A stretch of 64,000 bases of DNA from Primorskyibacter sedentarius (lineage in GTDB: Bacteria; Pseudomonadota; Alphaproteobacteria; Rhodobacterales; Rhodobacteraceae), in the NCBI RefSeq assembly GCF_004342065.1, contig NZ_SLZU01000003.1, positions 62,001 through 126,000 on the forward strand, read 5' to 3'. The position numbers and the translations under genes are program-made. This document shows positions 52,462 through 61,517 of the stretch, piece after piece (the stretch's first letter is position 1; each line of letters opens with the position of its first letter). The notes under the pieces are model-generated. The model saw only the letters and a program-made list of their open reading frames with translations, was not told where the DNA came from and did not search any database.

Positions 52462-53316
52462 ATGATGACACAATTGTTGGTGTTTAACGCGTCGCTGCGC
52501 TTCGTCTTTCAGCGTCTGGCCTTTGGCTTGGTTGTCCTGTCGGCTCTTGGCCTTGTGGGCTATACCGCAGCCTGTGTCGTCGGTTTCGCGCCCTGGCTGC
52601 AACTCAGTCTTACCTTCGGGGAAACGGTCTATACAGGAGCCGGTCCGGTCGTGCAGGCGGGTTTCACGGCTTTGGCAGTCTCGCTGGCCTTCTTCCTGCC
52701 CACGAATGCGCGGGTGATGGCGCTGGAGAATTCCCACCGCAGTTTCACAATCGGCATGCGGGATGTAGCGCGAGCCTATTCGGTCGCCCATGCCCGTGAC
52801 CGGGAAGAATTGTTCGATCTGTCCTCGGAATTCGATTCAATCCGTGCCCGTATGGCGTTCCTGCGCGACCATCCCGACCTGTCGGAGCTGGAGCCCTCTG
52901 CGCTGGAAGTGGCCGCACAGATGAGCCATGTCTCCTCGGAACTGGCACAGGTCTATTCCGATGCCGCCGTGCATCGCGCCAAGGACTTCCTCGTCCAGCG
53001 CCAGATCGAGGTCGAGGAATTCAACAAGCGTCTGCATAAGGCCAAGGCCGCGGCGACCGAGATCCACCAATGGGCGGAACGCATGCGCATGGACGAGGCC
53101 GTGGCAGAGGCGCAGCTTGCCCGACTGTCGGCGGAACTGGACGAAGTCCTGCCAGAGCTTGGCCTGTCCATCAAGGAAATGGCTGAGCGCGGTCGCTTTG
53201 TAGAACCGGATCACGCGGAAACAGCGCCTGAAATCACGCCCCTACCAGACGATCTTGGCTTTGCAGATGACGACGAACGGATCGTGGCGCTGCAATCAAA
53301 GCGCGCTGCCGAATAA
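52462..53316 (+). CDS. Conserved membrane-anchored coiled-coil protein
   Basis: A 284-residue protein starting with two tandem ATGs (52462, 52465) after GGGGGAAA. Two N-terminal membrane helices (LAFGLVVLSALGLVGYTAACVVGF and GPVVQAGFTALAVSLAFFLP) are followed by a cytosolic, mostly helical part (residues 90-250) with heptad patterns such as VQRQIEVEEFNKRLHKAKA and a final acidic tail with LPDDLGFADDDERI. I recognise no enzymatic motif. It lies just before radA but with its own upstream region and a small hairpin between, so cotranscription is unsure. Confidence 0.75.
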   Translation: MMTQLLVFNASLRFVFQRLAFGLVVLSALGLVGYTAACVVGFAPWLQLSLTFGETVYTGAGPVVQAGFTALAVSLAFFLPTNARVMALENSHRSFTIGMRDVARAYSVAHARDREELFDLSSEFDSIRARMAFLRDHPDLSELEPSALEVAAQMSHVSSELAQVYSDAAVHRAKDFLVQRQIEVEEFNKRLHKAKAAATEIHQWAERMRMDEAVAEAQLARLSAELDEVLPELGLSIKEMAERGRFVEPDHAETAPEITPLPDDLGFADDDERIVALQSKRAAE

Positions 53317-53324
53317 CGGCCCGT

Positions 53325-53343
53325 CCCTGCCGCCATGGCAGGG
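53325..53343 (+). terminator. Possible weak hairpin before radA
   Basis: A seven-base inverted repeat CCCTGCC/GGCAGGG with a five-base centre lies between the coiled-coil gene (ends 53316) and radA (starts 53381). There is no T-run, so intrinsic termination is doubtful. Confidence 0.3.
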
Positions 53344-53380
53344 CTTGCGGGGGCGCACGGTTTGAGCCACAAGATGCGGC

Positions 53381-54748
53381 ATGGCCAAAGCAACCACCTC
53401 TTACGTCTGTTCGGCCTGCGGGGCCTCTAGCACCAAGTGGTCGGGGCGCTGCGAAGCCTGCGGCGCCTGGAACACGATCTCCGAGGATGCGGGCATCAGC
53501 GCAGGCCCCCCGAAGAAATCCCTGGGCAATTCCCGCGGCCGCACTGTCGCCCTGACAGATCTTTCGTCAGAGGAGGCCCCACCCCCCCGGACATCCTGCG
53601 GTCTCAACGAGCTTGACCGCGTGCTTGGCGGCGGCCTCGTGCCTGCCAGCGCCATTCTTGTGGGCGGCGATCCCGGCATCGGCAAATCCACCCTGCTCTT
53701 GCAGGCTGCGGCCCAATTCGCCCGTGCAGGGCTGAAGGTGATCTATGCCAGCGGCGAGGAAGCCAGCGCGCAGGTGCGGATGCGGGCGCAGCGGCTGGGA
53801 CTGGACGATGCCCCGGTAAAGCTCGCGGCAGAAACCAACCTGCGCGACATCCTGACCACGCTGGAGGCCGAAGCGCCCCAACTGGTGATCATCGATTCGA
53901 TCCAGACCATGTGGGCCGACAATGTCGACAGCGCCCCGGGCAGCGTCAGCCAGGTGCGCGCCGCAGCCCATGAGCTGACAACCTTTGCCAAGCGCCGGAA
54001 TACCTCTGTCATCATGGTGGGCCACGTCACCAAGGACGGCCAGATCGCAGGCCCCCGCGTGGTCGAGCACATGGTCGATACCGTGCTGTATTTCGAGGGC
54101 GAACGCGGGCACCAGTTCCGCATCCTGCGCGCGGTCAAGAACCGCTTTGGCCCCGCCGATGAAATCGGTGTGTTCGAAATGACCGGTGCCGGGCTGTCAG
54201 AGGTATCCAACCCGTCGGCGCTGTTCCTGTCCGAACGCGGCCAGCCAACGCCCGGCTCTGCCGTCTTTGCCGGGATCGAGGGCACGCGCCCGGTGCTGTG
54301 CGAATTGCAGGCGCTGGTCGCACCTTCGCCGCATTCGCAGCCCCGCCGTACCGTGGTGGGCTGGGATGGCGGACGGTTGGCAATGATTCTCGCCGTGCTG
54401 GAGGCACGCTGCGGCATCCCCTTCGCGGGGCTCGATGTCTATCTGAACGTGGCCGGCGGGATGCGCATTTCCGAACCGGCCGCTGATTTGGCTGTGGCGG
54501 CGGCGCTACTGTCTGCGCGCGAAGACACGCCTTTGCCCCCTGAATGTGTCGTTTTCGGCGAAATCAGCCTATCAGGGGCCCTGCGCCCGGTCGGCCAGAC
54601 GGAAAACCGGTTGAAAGAGGCGCAAAAACTTGGTTTCACCTCCGCCATTGTGCCAGAAGGCGGTAAGTCCGGCGGCACCGGTGGGTTAAGTCTGACGCGC
54701 ATGGGCGATCTGGCATCCTTCGTGGGCGAGATATTCGGCGCGGGCTAG
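53381..54748 (+). CDS. radA: DNA repair protein RadA
   Basis: A 455-residue cytosolic protein that helps process branched recombination intermediates. Visible in order: a four-Cys zinc finger (CSACGAS then CEACGAW, residues 7-26), the RecA-like core with Walker A GGDPGIGKSTLL (about 93), the RadA-specific KNRFGPADEIG motif (about 248) and the Lon-protease-like C-terminal domain. Length is standard. It is followed by cvpA 24 bases downstream on the same strand, an arrangement common in Rhodobacterales. Confidence 0.96.
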   Translation: MAKATTSYVCSACGASSTKWSGRCEACGAWNTISEDAGISAGPPKKSLGNSRGRTVALTDLSSEEAPPPRTSCGLNELDRVLGGGLVPASAILVGGDPGIGKSTLLLQAAAQFARAGLKVIYASGEEASAQVRMRAQRLGLDDAPVKLAAETNLRDILTTLEAEAPQLVIIDSIQTMWADNVDSAPGSVSQVRAAAHELTTFAKRRNTSVIMVGHVTKDGQIAGPRVVEHMVDTVLYFEGERGHQFRILRAVKNRFGPADEIGVFEMTGAGLSEVSNPSALFLSERGQPTPGSAVFAGIEGTRPVLCELQALVAPSPHSQPRRTVVGWDGGRLAMILAVLEARCGIPFAGLDVYLNVAGGMRISEPAADLAVAAALLSAREDTPLPPECVVFGEISLSGALRPVGQTENRLKEAQKLGFTSAIVPEGGKSGGTGGLSLTRMGDLASFVGEIFGAG

Positions 54749-54772
54749 TAGCGGAAAAGAGGGACAGGGTTC

Positions 54773-55333
54773 TTGGAAGGTTTCACCATCATTGACGGCG
54801 TGGTGGCCGTCATCATCGTACTCTCGGCGCTGCTGGCCTATTCCCGTGGGCTGGTCCGCGAGGCCATGGCCATCGCTGGATGGGTCGCCGCGGCGATCCT
54901 CGCATTCATTTTCGCGCCGCAGGTGCAACCGCTGATCAAAGAATTGCCGGTCGTGGGCGAATTCATCTCGGACAGCTGCGAATTGTCCATCATCGGTGGC
55001 TTCGCGGCGGTCTTCGCAGTGGCGCTGGTTGTGGTGTCTCTGTTCACGCCGCTCTTTTCATCGCTGGTGCAGCGGTCCGCCCTGGGCGGCGTCGATCAGG
55101 GCCTTGGCTTTCTGTTCGGGGTCGCGCGCGGCATCCTCTTGGTGGCAATCGCCTTCTTCGTCTACCAGACAGTGCTGACCGCCCAGAATATTCCGATGGT
55201 CGATGACAGCCGGTCCGCACGGGTGTTTTCGCAATTCACCAGCCGCATCGAAGAACGCAACCCCGAACAGGCGCTTGGCTGGGTCACCACGCAATATGAG
55301 CAACTCGTCGGCGTTTGCGACACGGGCAACTGA
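54773..55333 (+). CDS. cvpA: CvpA-family membrane protein
   Basis: A 186-residue inner-membrane protein of the colicin V production family. It opens IIDGVVAVIIVLSALLAYSRGLVREAMAIAGWVAAAILA, which is the standard CvpA signature, and has three more hydrophobic helices before a soluble C-terminus. The only suitable start is a TTG at 54773. It is cotranscribed with radA and followed by a good hairpin terminator. Often purF follows in relatives; here it does not. Confidence 0.88.
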   Translation: MEGFTIIDGVVAVIIVLSALLAYSRGLVREAMAIAGWVAAAILAFIFAPQVQPLIKELPVVGEFISDSCELSIIGGFAAVFAVALVVVSLFTPLFSSLVQRSALGGVDQGLGFLFGVARGILLVAIAFFVYQTVLTAQNIPMVDDSRSARVFSQFTSRIEERNPEQALGWVTTQYEQLVGVCDTGN

Positions 55334-55365
55334 GCCCCTGCCAACAGGGCGATAACACAGTTTCT

Positions 55366-55393
55366 ACGGCCTGCGCTGCAACGCGCGGGCCGT
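55366..55393. terminator. Bidirectional terminator between cvpA and the DUF2937 gene
   Basis: An 11-base stem with one G-T wobble (ACGGCCTGCGC with GCGCGGGCCGT) around a six-base loop, followed by TCGCTTTT on the plus strand. It lies between two convergent genes, so it can stop both transcripts. Confidence 0.65.
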
Positions 55394-55407
55394 TCGCTTT
55401 TGTGGCG

Positions 55408-55920
55408 TCACGCCCGCGCCGGGCGACGGCGTGCCCTGCGCCGAAACGGCCAACTTAGAACCCCCAGCAGCGCTGACAGCGCCATGCTGCCCGCCAGAAA
55501 GCCTGTACCGCCAAAGACTGCGCCTTCGAATGTCAGGGGGGCTGCGGGGCGAAAGTCCTGCCATGCCGCGCGGGCGATGTCCGGGTCGGTCAAATGCGTC
55601 ACACGGCTGGCGCGGGTGAATGGCCCTGCCTCGCGCAAGGCCACAAGATCGGCATTGAGCCTGCGGTGACGAGAGATGGTCTGACGCATCGATTGGCTGC
55701 GCAGCTCGCCCAGGGCGCCGCCCTGCGCCAGTTGCTCCAGCGCCGCCTGACGGCTTAACCCGGCTGTGCGCGCATCCTCGTCGAACTGATCCACAACGCG
55801 GGTCAATTCATCCACCGCACCCCCAAGCCGCTGGGTATATTGCTGCGAAAACTCCGGAAATTGCGACAGGCCTGCTGCGCCTGCCAGCCCGCCTGCCAGA
55901 GTAAGTGCCCTAACGATCAT
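55408..55920 (-). CDS. DUF2937-family protein
   Basis: A 170-residue protein with an N-terminal hydrophobic helix (MIVRALTLAGGLAGAAGLSQ), a long helical middle that includes FPEFSQQYTQRLGGAVDELTRVVDQFDEDA, and a C-terminal membrane helix GTGFLAGSMALSALLGVLSWPF followed by an Arg-rich end. This layout matches the DUF2937 family of conserved, uncharacterised proteins. The ATG at 55920 is preferred over an upstream Met at 55947. It is convergent with cvpA and lies directly behind proS on the same strand. Confidence 0.75.
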   Translation of the reverse strand: MIVRALTLAGGLAGAAGLSQFPEFSQQYTQRLGGAVDELTRVVDQFDEDARTAGLSRQAALEQLAQGGALGELRSQSMRQTISRHRRLNADLVALREAGPFTRASRVTHLTDPDIARAAWQDFRPAAPLTFEGAVFGGTGFLAGSMALSALLGVLSWPFRRRARRRPARA

Positions 55921-56001
55921 CTGCCTGCCCTTTTTTGGGGCAAGCATAGCAGTTTTGGCCGACCGCGAACAGATCGCGGTCAGACCGTAGCCAGACCCTG
56001 C

Positions 56002-57345
56002 TCAGACGCTGGCGCGCCCGTAGATCTGTGCGATGCGTTCGATCGCCTGTTCGGGGGGCAGTTCTTCGGACTCGCCCGTCCGGCGCGAGGTGAGTTCCAC
56101 AACGCCGTTTTTCAACCCTCGCGGCCCGACGGTGATCCGCCAGGGCAGGCCGATCAGGTCCATGCCGGCGAATTTGGCCCCTGCCCGTTCGCTGCGATCA
56201 TCATACAGCGGCTCCAGCCCCAGCGCGGTAAGCGACGCATAAAGTGCCTCGCAGGCCGCGTCGGCCTCGTCATCCCCCTGCTTGAGGTTCACGATCCCGC
56301 AATGGAACGGGGTCACGCCCTCGGGCCAGATGATGCCCTTGTCGTCATGGCTGGCCTCGATGATCGCACCCAGCAGGCGCGACACGCCAATCCCGTGGCT
56401 GCCCATATGAACCGGTACACGGTTGCCGTCCGCATCCGCGACCGTGGCGCCCATGGGTTCGGAATATTTCGTGCCGAAATAGAAGATCTGGCCAACCTCG
56501 ATGCCGCGCGCCGTGCGGCGACGCTCTTCGGGGACCTCGTTGAACAACGCCTCGTCATGGGTTTCATCCGTGCGGGCATAGCGCGAGGTGAACTCTTCCA
56601 GCACCGCCTGACACTGTTCATGGCTGTCATAATCGATCTCGCGGTCACCGAATTTCAGATCGGTGATCTCGCTGTCATAGAAGACCTCGGATTCGCCGGT
56701 ATCCGCCAGTACGAGGAATTCATGCGTGTCGTCGCCACCGATCGGGCCGGAATCCGCGCGCATCGGGATCGCCTGTAGCCCCATGCGTTCATACGTGCGC
56801 AGATAGCTGACAAGGTGACGGTTATAGGCGTGCAGCGCGTCTTCTTTGGTCAGGTCAAAGTTATACCCGTCCTTCATGTAGAATTCGCGCCCCCGCATCA
56901 CGCCAAAGCGCGGGCGGATCTCGTCGCGGAATTTCCACTGAATCTGGTAGAGCGTCAGCGGCAGGTCCTTGTAGCTGCCCACATGGCTGCGGAAGATATC
57001 CGTCACCAGTTCTTCGGCCGTGGGGGTAAACAGCATGTCGCGGCCGTGCCGGTCCTTCATGCGCAGCATTTCCTGACCGTAATCATCGTAGCGGCCGGAT
57101 TCGCGCCACAGATCCGCGCTTTGCAGCGTGGGCATCTGGATCGCGATATGACCCGCGCGGGCCTGTTCCTCGTGAACGATATCCTCGATCTTGCGCAGCA
57201 CCTTGAAGCCCAGTGGCAGCCAGGAGTAGATCCCCGCGGATGCCTGCTTGATCATGCCTGCACGCAGCATGTAGCGGTGCGAGACGATCTGCGCCTCGGC
57301 GGGCGTCTCCTTGAGAACGGGCATGAAGTAGCGGCTAAGACGCAT
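56002..57345 (-). CDS. proS: Prolyl-tRNA synthetase (short bacterial type)
   Basis: A 447-residue class II synthetase with the start at ATG 57345 (AAGGACA before). Class II motifs: motif 1 around [17 protein letters not shown], motif 2 around [35 protein letters not shown], motif 3 around [16 protein letters not shown]. The large editing insertion of the long E. coli-type enzyme is missing, as is normal in alphaproteobacteria, so this is the short form. It charges tRNA-Pro in the cytosol. Confidence 0.96.
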   Translation of the reverse strand: MRLSRYFMPVLKETPAEAQIVSHRYMLRAGMIKQASAGIYSWLPLGFKVLRKIEDIVHEEQARAGHIAIQMPTLQSADLWRESGRYDDYGQEMLRMKDRHGRDMLFTPTAEELVTDIFRSHVGSYKDLPLTLYQIQWKFRDEIRPRFGVMRGREFYMKDGYNFDLTKEDALHAYNRHLVSYLRTYERMGLQAIPMRADSGPIGGDDTHEFLVLADTGESEVFYDSEITDLKFGDREIDYDSHEQCQAVLEEFTSRYARTDETHDEALFNEVPEERRRTARGIEVGQIFYFGTKYSEPMGATVADADGNRVPVHMGSHGIGVSRLLGAIIEASHDDKGIIWPEGVTPFHCGIVNLKQGDDEADAACEALYASLTALGLEPLYDDRSERAGAKFAGMDLIGLPWRITVGPRGLKNGVVELTSRRTGESEELPPEQAIERIAQIYGRASV

Positions 57346-57494
57346 GATATGTCCTTGGCGAAGAAATTGCGGTCCGACAGGGTGTAGGGCCTTGCCCCCT
57401 GCCTGCGCAAGCGCTGTGATGCCATTTTTTGACAACCCTCTGCTTGCATGACACGCCCAGTTGGGCAAAGAGTGACCCGAAAGGGGCGCATCGC

Positions 57495-58562
57495 ATGGGT
57501 TTACCGGTTCAGCAACAGATGAAGTACTGGGGCATTGCCACGATAATACTCGTGCTGGTCCTGTGGTTTCTTGGCGATGTCCTGTTGCCCTTCATTCTGG
57601 GCGGGGCGATTGCCTATTTCCTTGACCCGGTTGCCGACAGGCTGGAACGGGCCGGGTGTTCGCGGGCGCTGGCCACTGGCATCATCACGGTCATTGCGCT
57701 TGTGATCTTCGTGCTGATGGCGCTTCTGGTGATCCCGACGCTGGTTCAGCAGACCCTGCAGCTTTTCGAAATCGCGCCCAATCTTTTCCAGGACCTTCAA
57801 GCCTTTCTGACAGAGCGTTTCCCGTCCCTGATGGTCGAGGACAGCGTCGTGCGCCAGTCGCTCTCGGGGCTGGGTGAAACCATCCGCGACCGTGGCGGAG
57901 AGCTTCTGAACACCGTGCTCAGTTCAGCCGCCGGGATCATCAACGTCGTTCTTCTGTTCGTCATCGTGCCCGTGGTCGCCGTGTACCTGCTATTGGACTG
58001 GGACAACATGATCGCGCGGATTGACGAGCTTTTGCCACGCGACCATGCGCCCGTCATTCGCAAGCTGGCCGCGGATATCGACAAGACGCTGGCCTCTTTC
58101 ATACGCGGCATGGGTACCGTCTGCCTTGTGCTGGGCGCCTATTACGCCATCGCGCTGATGCTGGTGGGGCTGCAATTCGGGCTGGTCGTCGGTGTCATCG
58201 CGGGGCTGCTGACCTTCATCCCTTACGTCGGCGCCATCGTGGGCGGCGCATTGGCCATCGGGCTTGCCCTGTTCCAGTTCTGGGGCGAATGGTGGTGGAT
58301 CGTCGCCGTCGCGGTGATCTTTCAGATCGGGCAGCTGATCGAAGGCAATATCCTGACGCCGAAACTGGTGGGCAGCTCTGTTGGTCTGCATCCGGTCTGG
58401 CTGCTGATGGCCCTGTCGGTCTTTGGCATGCTCTTCGGCTTTGTCGGCATGTTGGTGGCCGTGCCGGTGGCCGCAGCCCTTGGCGTTCTGGCCCGCTTTG
58501 GCGTGGCGCAATATAAACACAGCCTTCTTTATCGCGGTGTCAGCGATCAGGATGAGAGCTGA
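57495..58562 (+). CDS. AI-2E-family transporter (permease-like)
   Basis: A 355-residue membrane protein with about eight helices of the AI-2E (TqsA/PerM) family. Typical segments are [23 protein letters not shown] near the start, the amphipathic region before [17 protein letters not shown], and [26 protein letters not shown], followed by [42 protein letters not shown], the strongest family signature. Function in this branch is not known with certainty. It is followed three bases later by hdaA, so the two are cotranscribed. Confidence 0.88.
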   Translation: MGLPVQQQMKYWGIATIILVLVLWFLGDVLLPFILGGAIAYFLDPVADRLERAGCSRALATGIITVIALVIFVLMALLVIPTLVQQTLQLFEIAPNLFQDLQAFLTERFPSLMVEDSVVRQSLSGLGETIRDRGGELLNTVLSSAAGIINVVLLFVIVPVVAVYLLLDWDNMIARIDELLPRDHAPVIRKLAADIDKTLASFIRGMGTVCLVLGAYYAIALMLVGLQFGLVVGVIAGLLTFIPYVGAIVGGALAIGLALFQFWGEWWWIVAVAVIFQIGQLIEGNILTPKLVGSSVGLHPVWLLMALSVFGMLFGFVGMLVAVPVAAALGVLARFGVAQYKHSLLYRGVSDQDES

Positions 58563-58565
58563 TCC

Positions 58566-59249
58566 ATGACCGAACAGCTCCGCATAACCTTGCCCGTGCG
58601 TCAGGCCCTGGGACGCGAAGATTTCTACGTCGCAGAGGCCAATTCCGTCGCGGTTTCGCAGATCGAGACATGGCGCGACTGGCCCGGTCGCAAGCTTGTC
58701 CTGTCGGGGCCCGAAGGCTCTGGCAAGTCACATCTGGCGCATGTCTGGGCTGCCGATAGCGGCGCGCTGATCGTCGATGCCACCAGCCTGCGCGAAGAAG
58801 ATGTCCCCCGACTGGTGCTGCGCCCCGTCTGTGTCGAGGACGTGCCCAAAATCGCCGGGAACGATCAGGCGGAACGGGTGCTTTTGCATCTGCACAACCT
58901 CGCGCTGGCAGAGGGGCAGACGCTGCTTCTGACGGCGGATCGCCCGCCCTCTGCCTGGGGTCTGTCCCTGCCCGATCTTGCCAGCCGGATGAACGGCACC
59001 CCGATGGCCAGCCTGACCGATCCCGACGATCTTTTGCTGGGTGCGGTGCTGCTGAAACTGTTCGCGGATCGCCAGATCGTGCCCGCGCCGGACGCTGTGA
59101 CCTATCTCGTGCGGCACATGCACCGGTCTTTTGCCATGGCCCGCAGGATCGTCGACGCGCTGGACGAAGCAGCACTGGCCCAACCCAAAGGTATTAACCG
59201 ACCCCTTGCCATCAAGGTCCTTCAACAACTTGATACGTTTGACGATTAA
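58566..59249 (+). CDS. hdaA: HdaA, DnaA-related regulatory ATPase
   Basis: A 227-residue AAA+ protein resembling the DnaA ATPase domain: Walker A GPEGSGKSHLAH (47-58), a reduced Walker B region LRPVCVEDVPKIAG, and the sensor-like arginine segment RMNGTPMASL, without a DNA-binding domain. The N-terminus carries QLRITLP (residues 4-10), fitting the beta-clamp-binding motif of Hda. It should promote ATP hydrolysis by DnaA on the replicating clamp and so prevent re-initiation. It is followed by ppk nine bases downstream. Confidence 0.9.
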   Translation: MTEQLRITLPVRQALGREDFYVAEANSVAVSQIETWRDWPGRKLVLSGPEGSGKSHLAHVWAADSGALIVDATSLREEDVPRLVLRPVCVEDVPKIAGNDQAERVLLHLHNLALAEGQTLLLTADRPPSAWGLSLPDLASRMNGTPMASLTDPDDLLLGAVLLKLFADRQIVPAPDAVTYLVRHMHRSFAMARRIVDALDEAALAQPKGINRPLAIKVLQQLDTFDD

Positions 59250-59258
59250 AGCAAAATC

Positions 59259-61466
59259 ATGAACAAAGAATTTGAAGGCGAACCCCAACCGATGACACAG
59301 GCCGATTTTCTCAAATCCCCCTTCCCCGCGCCGCAGGAGCTGCCCGATATCGACCTGACCGGGCCGGGCCGCTTTTTCAACAGGGAGCTTAGCTGGCTTG
59401 GCTTCAACTGGCGCGTGCTGGAGGAGGCAGAGAACCTGCGCACGCCCCTGCTGGAACGTCTGCGCTTTCTGTCAATCTCGGCCACGAACCTTGACGAATT
59501 CTATACGGTCCGTGTCGCGGGCCTGCGCGAGCTTGCACAAAGTGGCAACTCCACCCCCGCCGCAGACGGGCTGACACCTGCCGAACAGCTTGTGCTGATC
59601 GACGAAGACGCCCGCAAGCTGATGGCCCGCCAGCAGGAAGTGCTCAAGACCCTCCAAGCCGAGATGGAGGCAGAAGGCATCGTCGTGCTGGGGCCTGACG
59701 ATCTCGATGATCAGGATATGAGACATCTCGAAGAGGTCTTCCTGACACAGGTTTTCCCGATCCTGTCGCCGCTGGCAATCGATCCGGCGCATCCCTTCCC
59801 TTTCATTGCCAATACTGGCTATTGCCTTGCACTGCATCTGGAACGGACGCGCGACAAGCGGACGCTTCAGGCGCTGCTGCCGATCCCGCATCAGGTGGAT
59901 CGCTTTATCGCCCTGCCCGCCGATCAGGGCCGGTTCCGCTTCCTGCTGCTCGAAGACCTTGTGCTGCTTTATGTGCATCAGCTGTTTCCCGGTTATCGCA
60001 CAAAGGCACATTTCGGGTTCCGCGTCCTGCGTGACAGCGACCTTGAAGTCGAGGAAGAGGCAGAGGATCTGGTCCGCGAGTTCGAAGTGGCGCTAAAGCG
60101 ACGGCGCCGCGGGCAGGTCGTGCGCCTGACCATATCTTCCGGTGCCGCGCCCGCCCTGAAATCCGTGGTGATGCGCGAATTGCACGTGACCGATGGCGAG
60201 CTTTTCGAGCTGGAGGGCATGGTGGGGCTTGCCGATGTCAAGGAACTGGTGCTGGACGCCCGTCAGGATCTGCAATGGCCCGCCTTCACCCCACGCGTGC
60301 CGGAGCGCGTACAGGACCATGACGGCGATATGTTCGCGGCGATCCGCCAAAAGGACATGCTGCTGCATCACCCGTATGAGACCTTCGACATGGTCGTTCG
60401 CTTTCTTGCCCAGGCTGCGCGCGATCCGGACGTTCTGGCGATCAAGCAGACGCTCTACCGGACCTCGCGCAACTCTCCCATCGTGGACGCGCTCTGCGAG
60501 GCGGCGGAAGACGGCAAATCCGTCACGGCGCTGGTCGAGCTGAAGGCCCGTTTCGACGAGGCCGCCAACATCCGCCAGTCCCGGCGGCTGGAACGGTCGG
60601 GCGCGCATGTCGTCTATGGTTTTCTGGATTGGAAAACCCATGCCAAGATCTCTACCGTGGTGCGGCGCGAGAATGGCAAGCTGGTCACCTACACCCATTA
60701 CGGCACCGGCAACTACCACCCGATCACCGCGAAGATCTACACCGATCTCAGCTTCTTTACCTGCGATGCCGCCTTGGGGCGCGATGCGACCAAGGTGTTC
60801 AACTACCTGTCAGGCTATGCCTATCCCGAGGGGCTGGAGAACCTGCATATCTCTCCCCACCAGCTGAAAAGCTTCCTGCTGGAGCAGATCGAGGCCGAAG
60901 CCGCCCATGCAGAGGCCGGGCGGCCAGCGGATATCTGGGTCAAGGTCAACTCTCTGGTTGAACCACAAGTCATCGACGCGCTTTACAATGCCAGCCAACG
61001 CGGGGTGAAGATCACGCTCGTCGTGCGTGGCATCTGCGGATTGCGCGCCGGAGTAAAAGGGCTGTCGGAAAATATCCGCGTGAAATCCATCGTCGGGCGT
61101 TTTCTGGAACATTCCCGTATCATTTGTTTCGGCAACGGGCGCGGCCTGCCATCGAAAAAGGCGCGGGTGTTCATATCTTCGGCCGACTGGATGGGGCGCA
61201 ACCTCAACCGCCGGATCGAAACGCTGGTCGAGATCAGCAACCCGACCGTCAAGGCCCAGATCGTAAGCCAGATCATGGCGGCCAACCTTGCCGATGTCGC
61301 CCAAAGCTGGGTGATGGGTCCGGATGGCAAATTCGACCGCGAACCGGTAGAGCCGGGAAAATTCGCCTTCAACTGCCACCGGTTTTTCATGGAGAATCCG
61401 TCGCTGTCTGGCCGGGGCTCTGCCGGAGCGTCGGATGTTCCGCAGCTCACTCACTCGGATGATTGA
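59259..61466 (+). CDS. ppk1: Polyphosphate kinase 1
   Basis: A 735-residue kinase that makes polyphosphate from ATP. The N-terminal domain begins RFFNRELSWLGFNWRVLEEA; the two phospholipase D-like catalytic domains carry the conserved His in YTHYGTGNYHP and the residues around ISSADWMGRNLNRRIETLVEI. It starts at ATG 59259, though a later Met at 59292 is possible. It lies between hdaA and ppx, with which it forms a functional pair. Confidence 0.96.
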   Translation: MNKEFEGEPQPMTQADFLKSPFPAPQELPDIDLTGPGRFFNRELSWLGFNWRVLEEAENLRTPLLERLRFLSISATNLDEFYTVRVAGLRELAQSGNSTPAADGLTPAEQLVLIDEDARKLMARQQEVLKTLQAEMEAEGIVVLGPDDLDDQDMRHLEEVFLTQVFPILSPLAIDPAHPFPFIANTGYCLALHLERTRDKRTLQALLPIPHQVDRFIALPADQGRFRFLLLEDLVLLYVHQLFPGYRTKAHFGFRVLRDSDLEVEEEAEDLVREFEVALKRRRRGQVVRLTISSGAAPALKSVVMRELHVTDGELFELEGMVGLADVKELVLDARQDLQWPAFTPRVPERVQDHDGDMFAAIRQKDMLLHHPYETFDMVVRFLAQAARDPDVLAIKQTLYRTSRNSPIVDALCEAAEDGKSVTALVELKARFDEAANIRQSRRLERSGAHVVYGFLDWKTHAKISTVVRRENGKLVTYTHYGTGNYHPITAKIYTDLSFFTCDAALGRDATKVFNYLSGYAYPEGLENLHISPHQLKSFLLEQIEAEAAHAEAGRPADIWVKVNSLVEPQVIDALYNASQRGVKITLVVRGICGLRAGVKGLSENIRVKSIVGRFLEHSRIICFGNGRGLPSKKARVFISSADWMGRNLNRRIETLVEISNPTVKAQIVSQIMAANLADVAQSWVMGPDGKFDREPVEPGKFAFNCHRFFMENPSLSGRGSAGASDVPQLTHSDD

Positions 61467-61517
61467 CCCGGCGCCCCAGCCTGTCGCAGACTAAGCGGCA
61501 CCACCGAAGAGGTTCGC

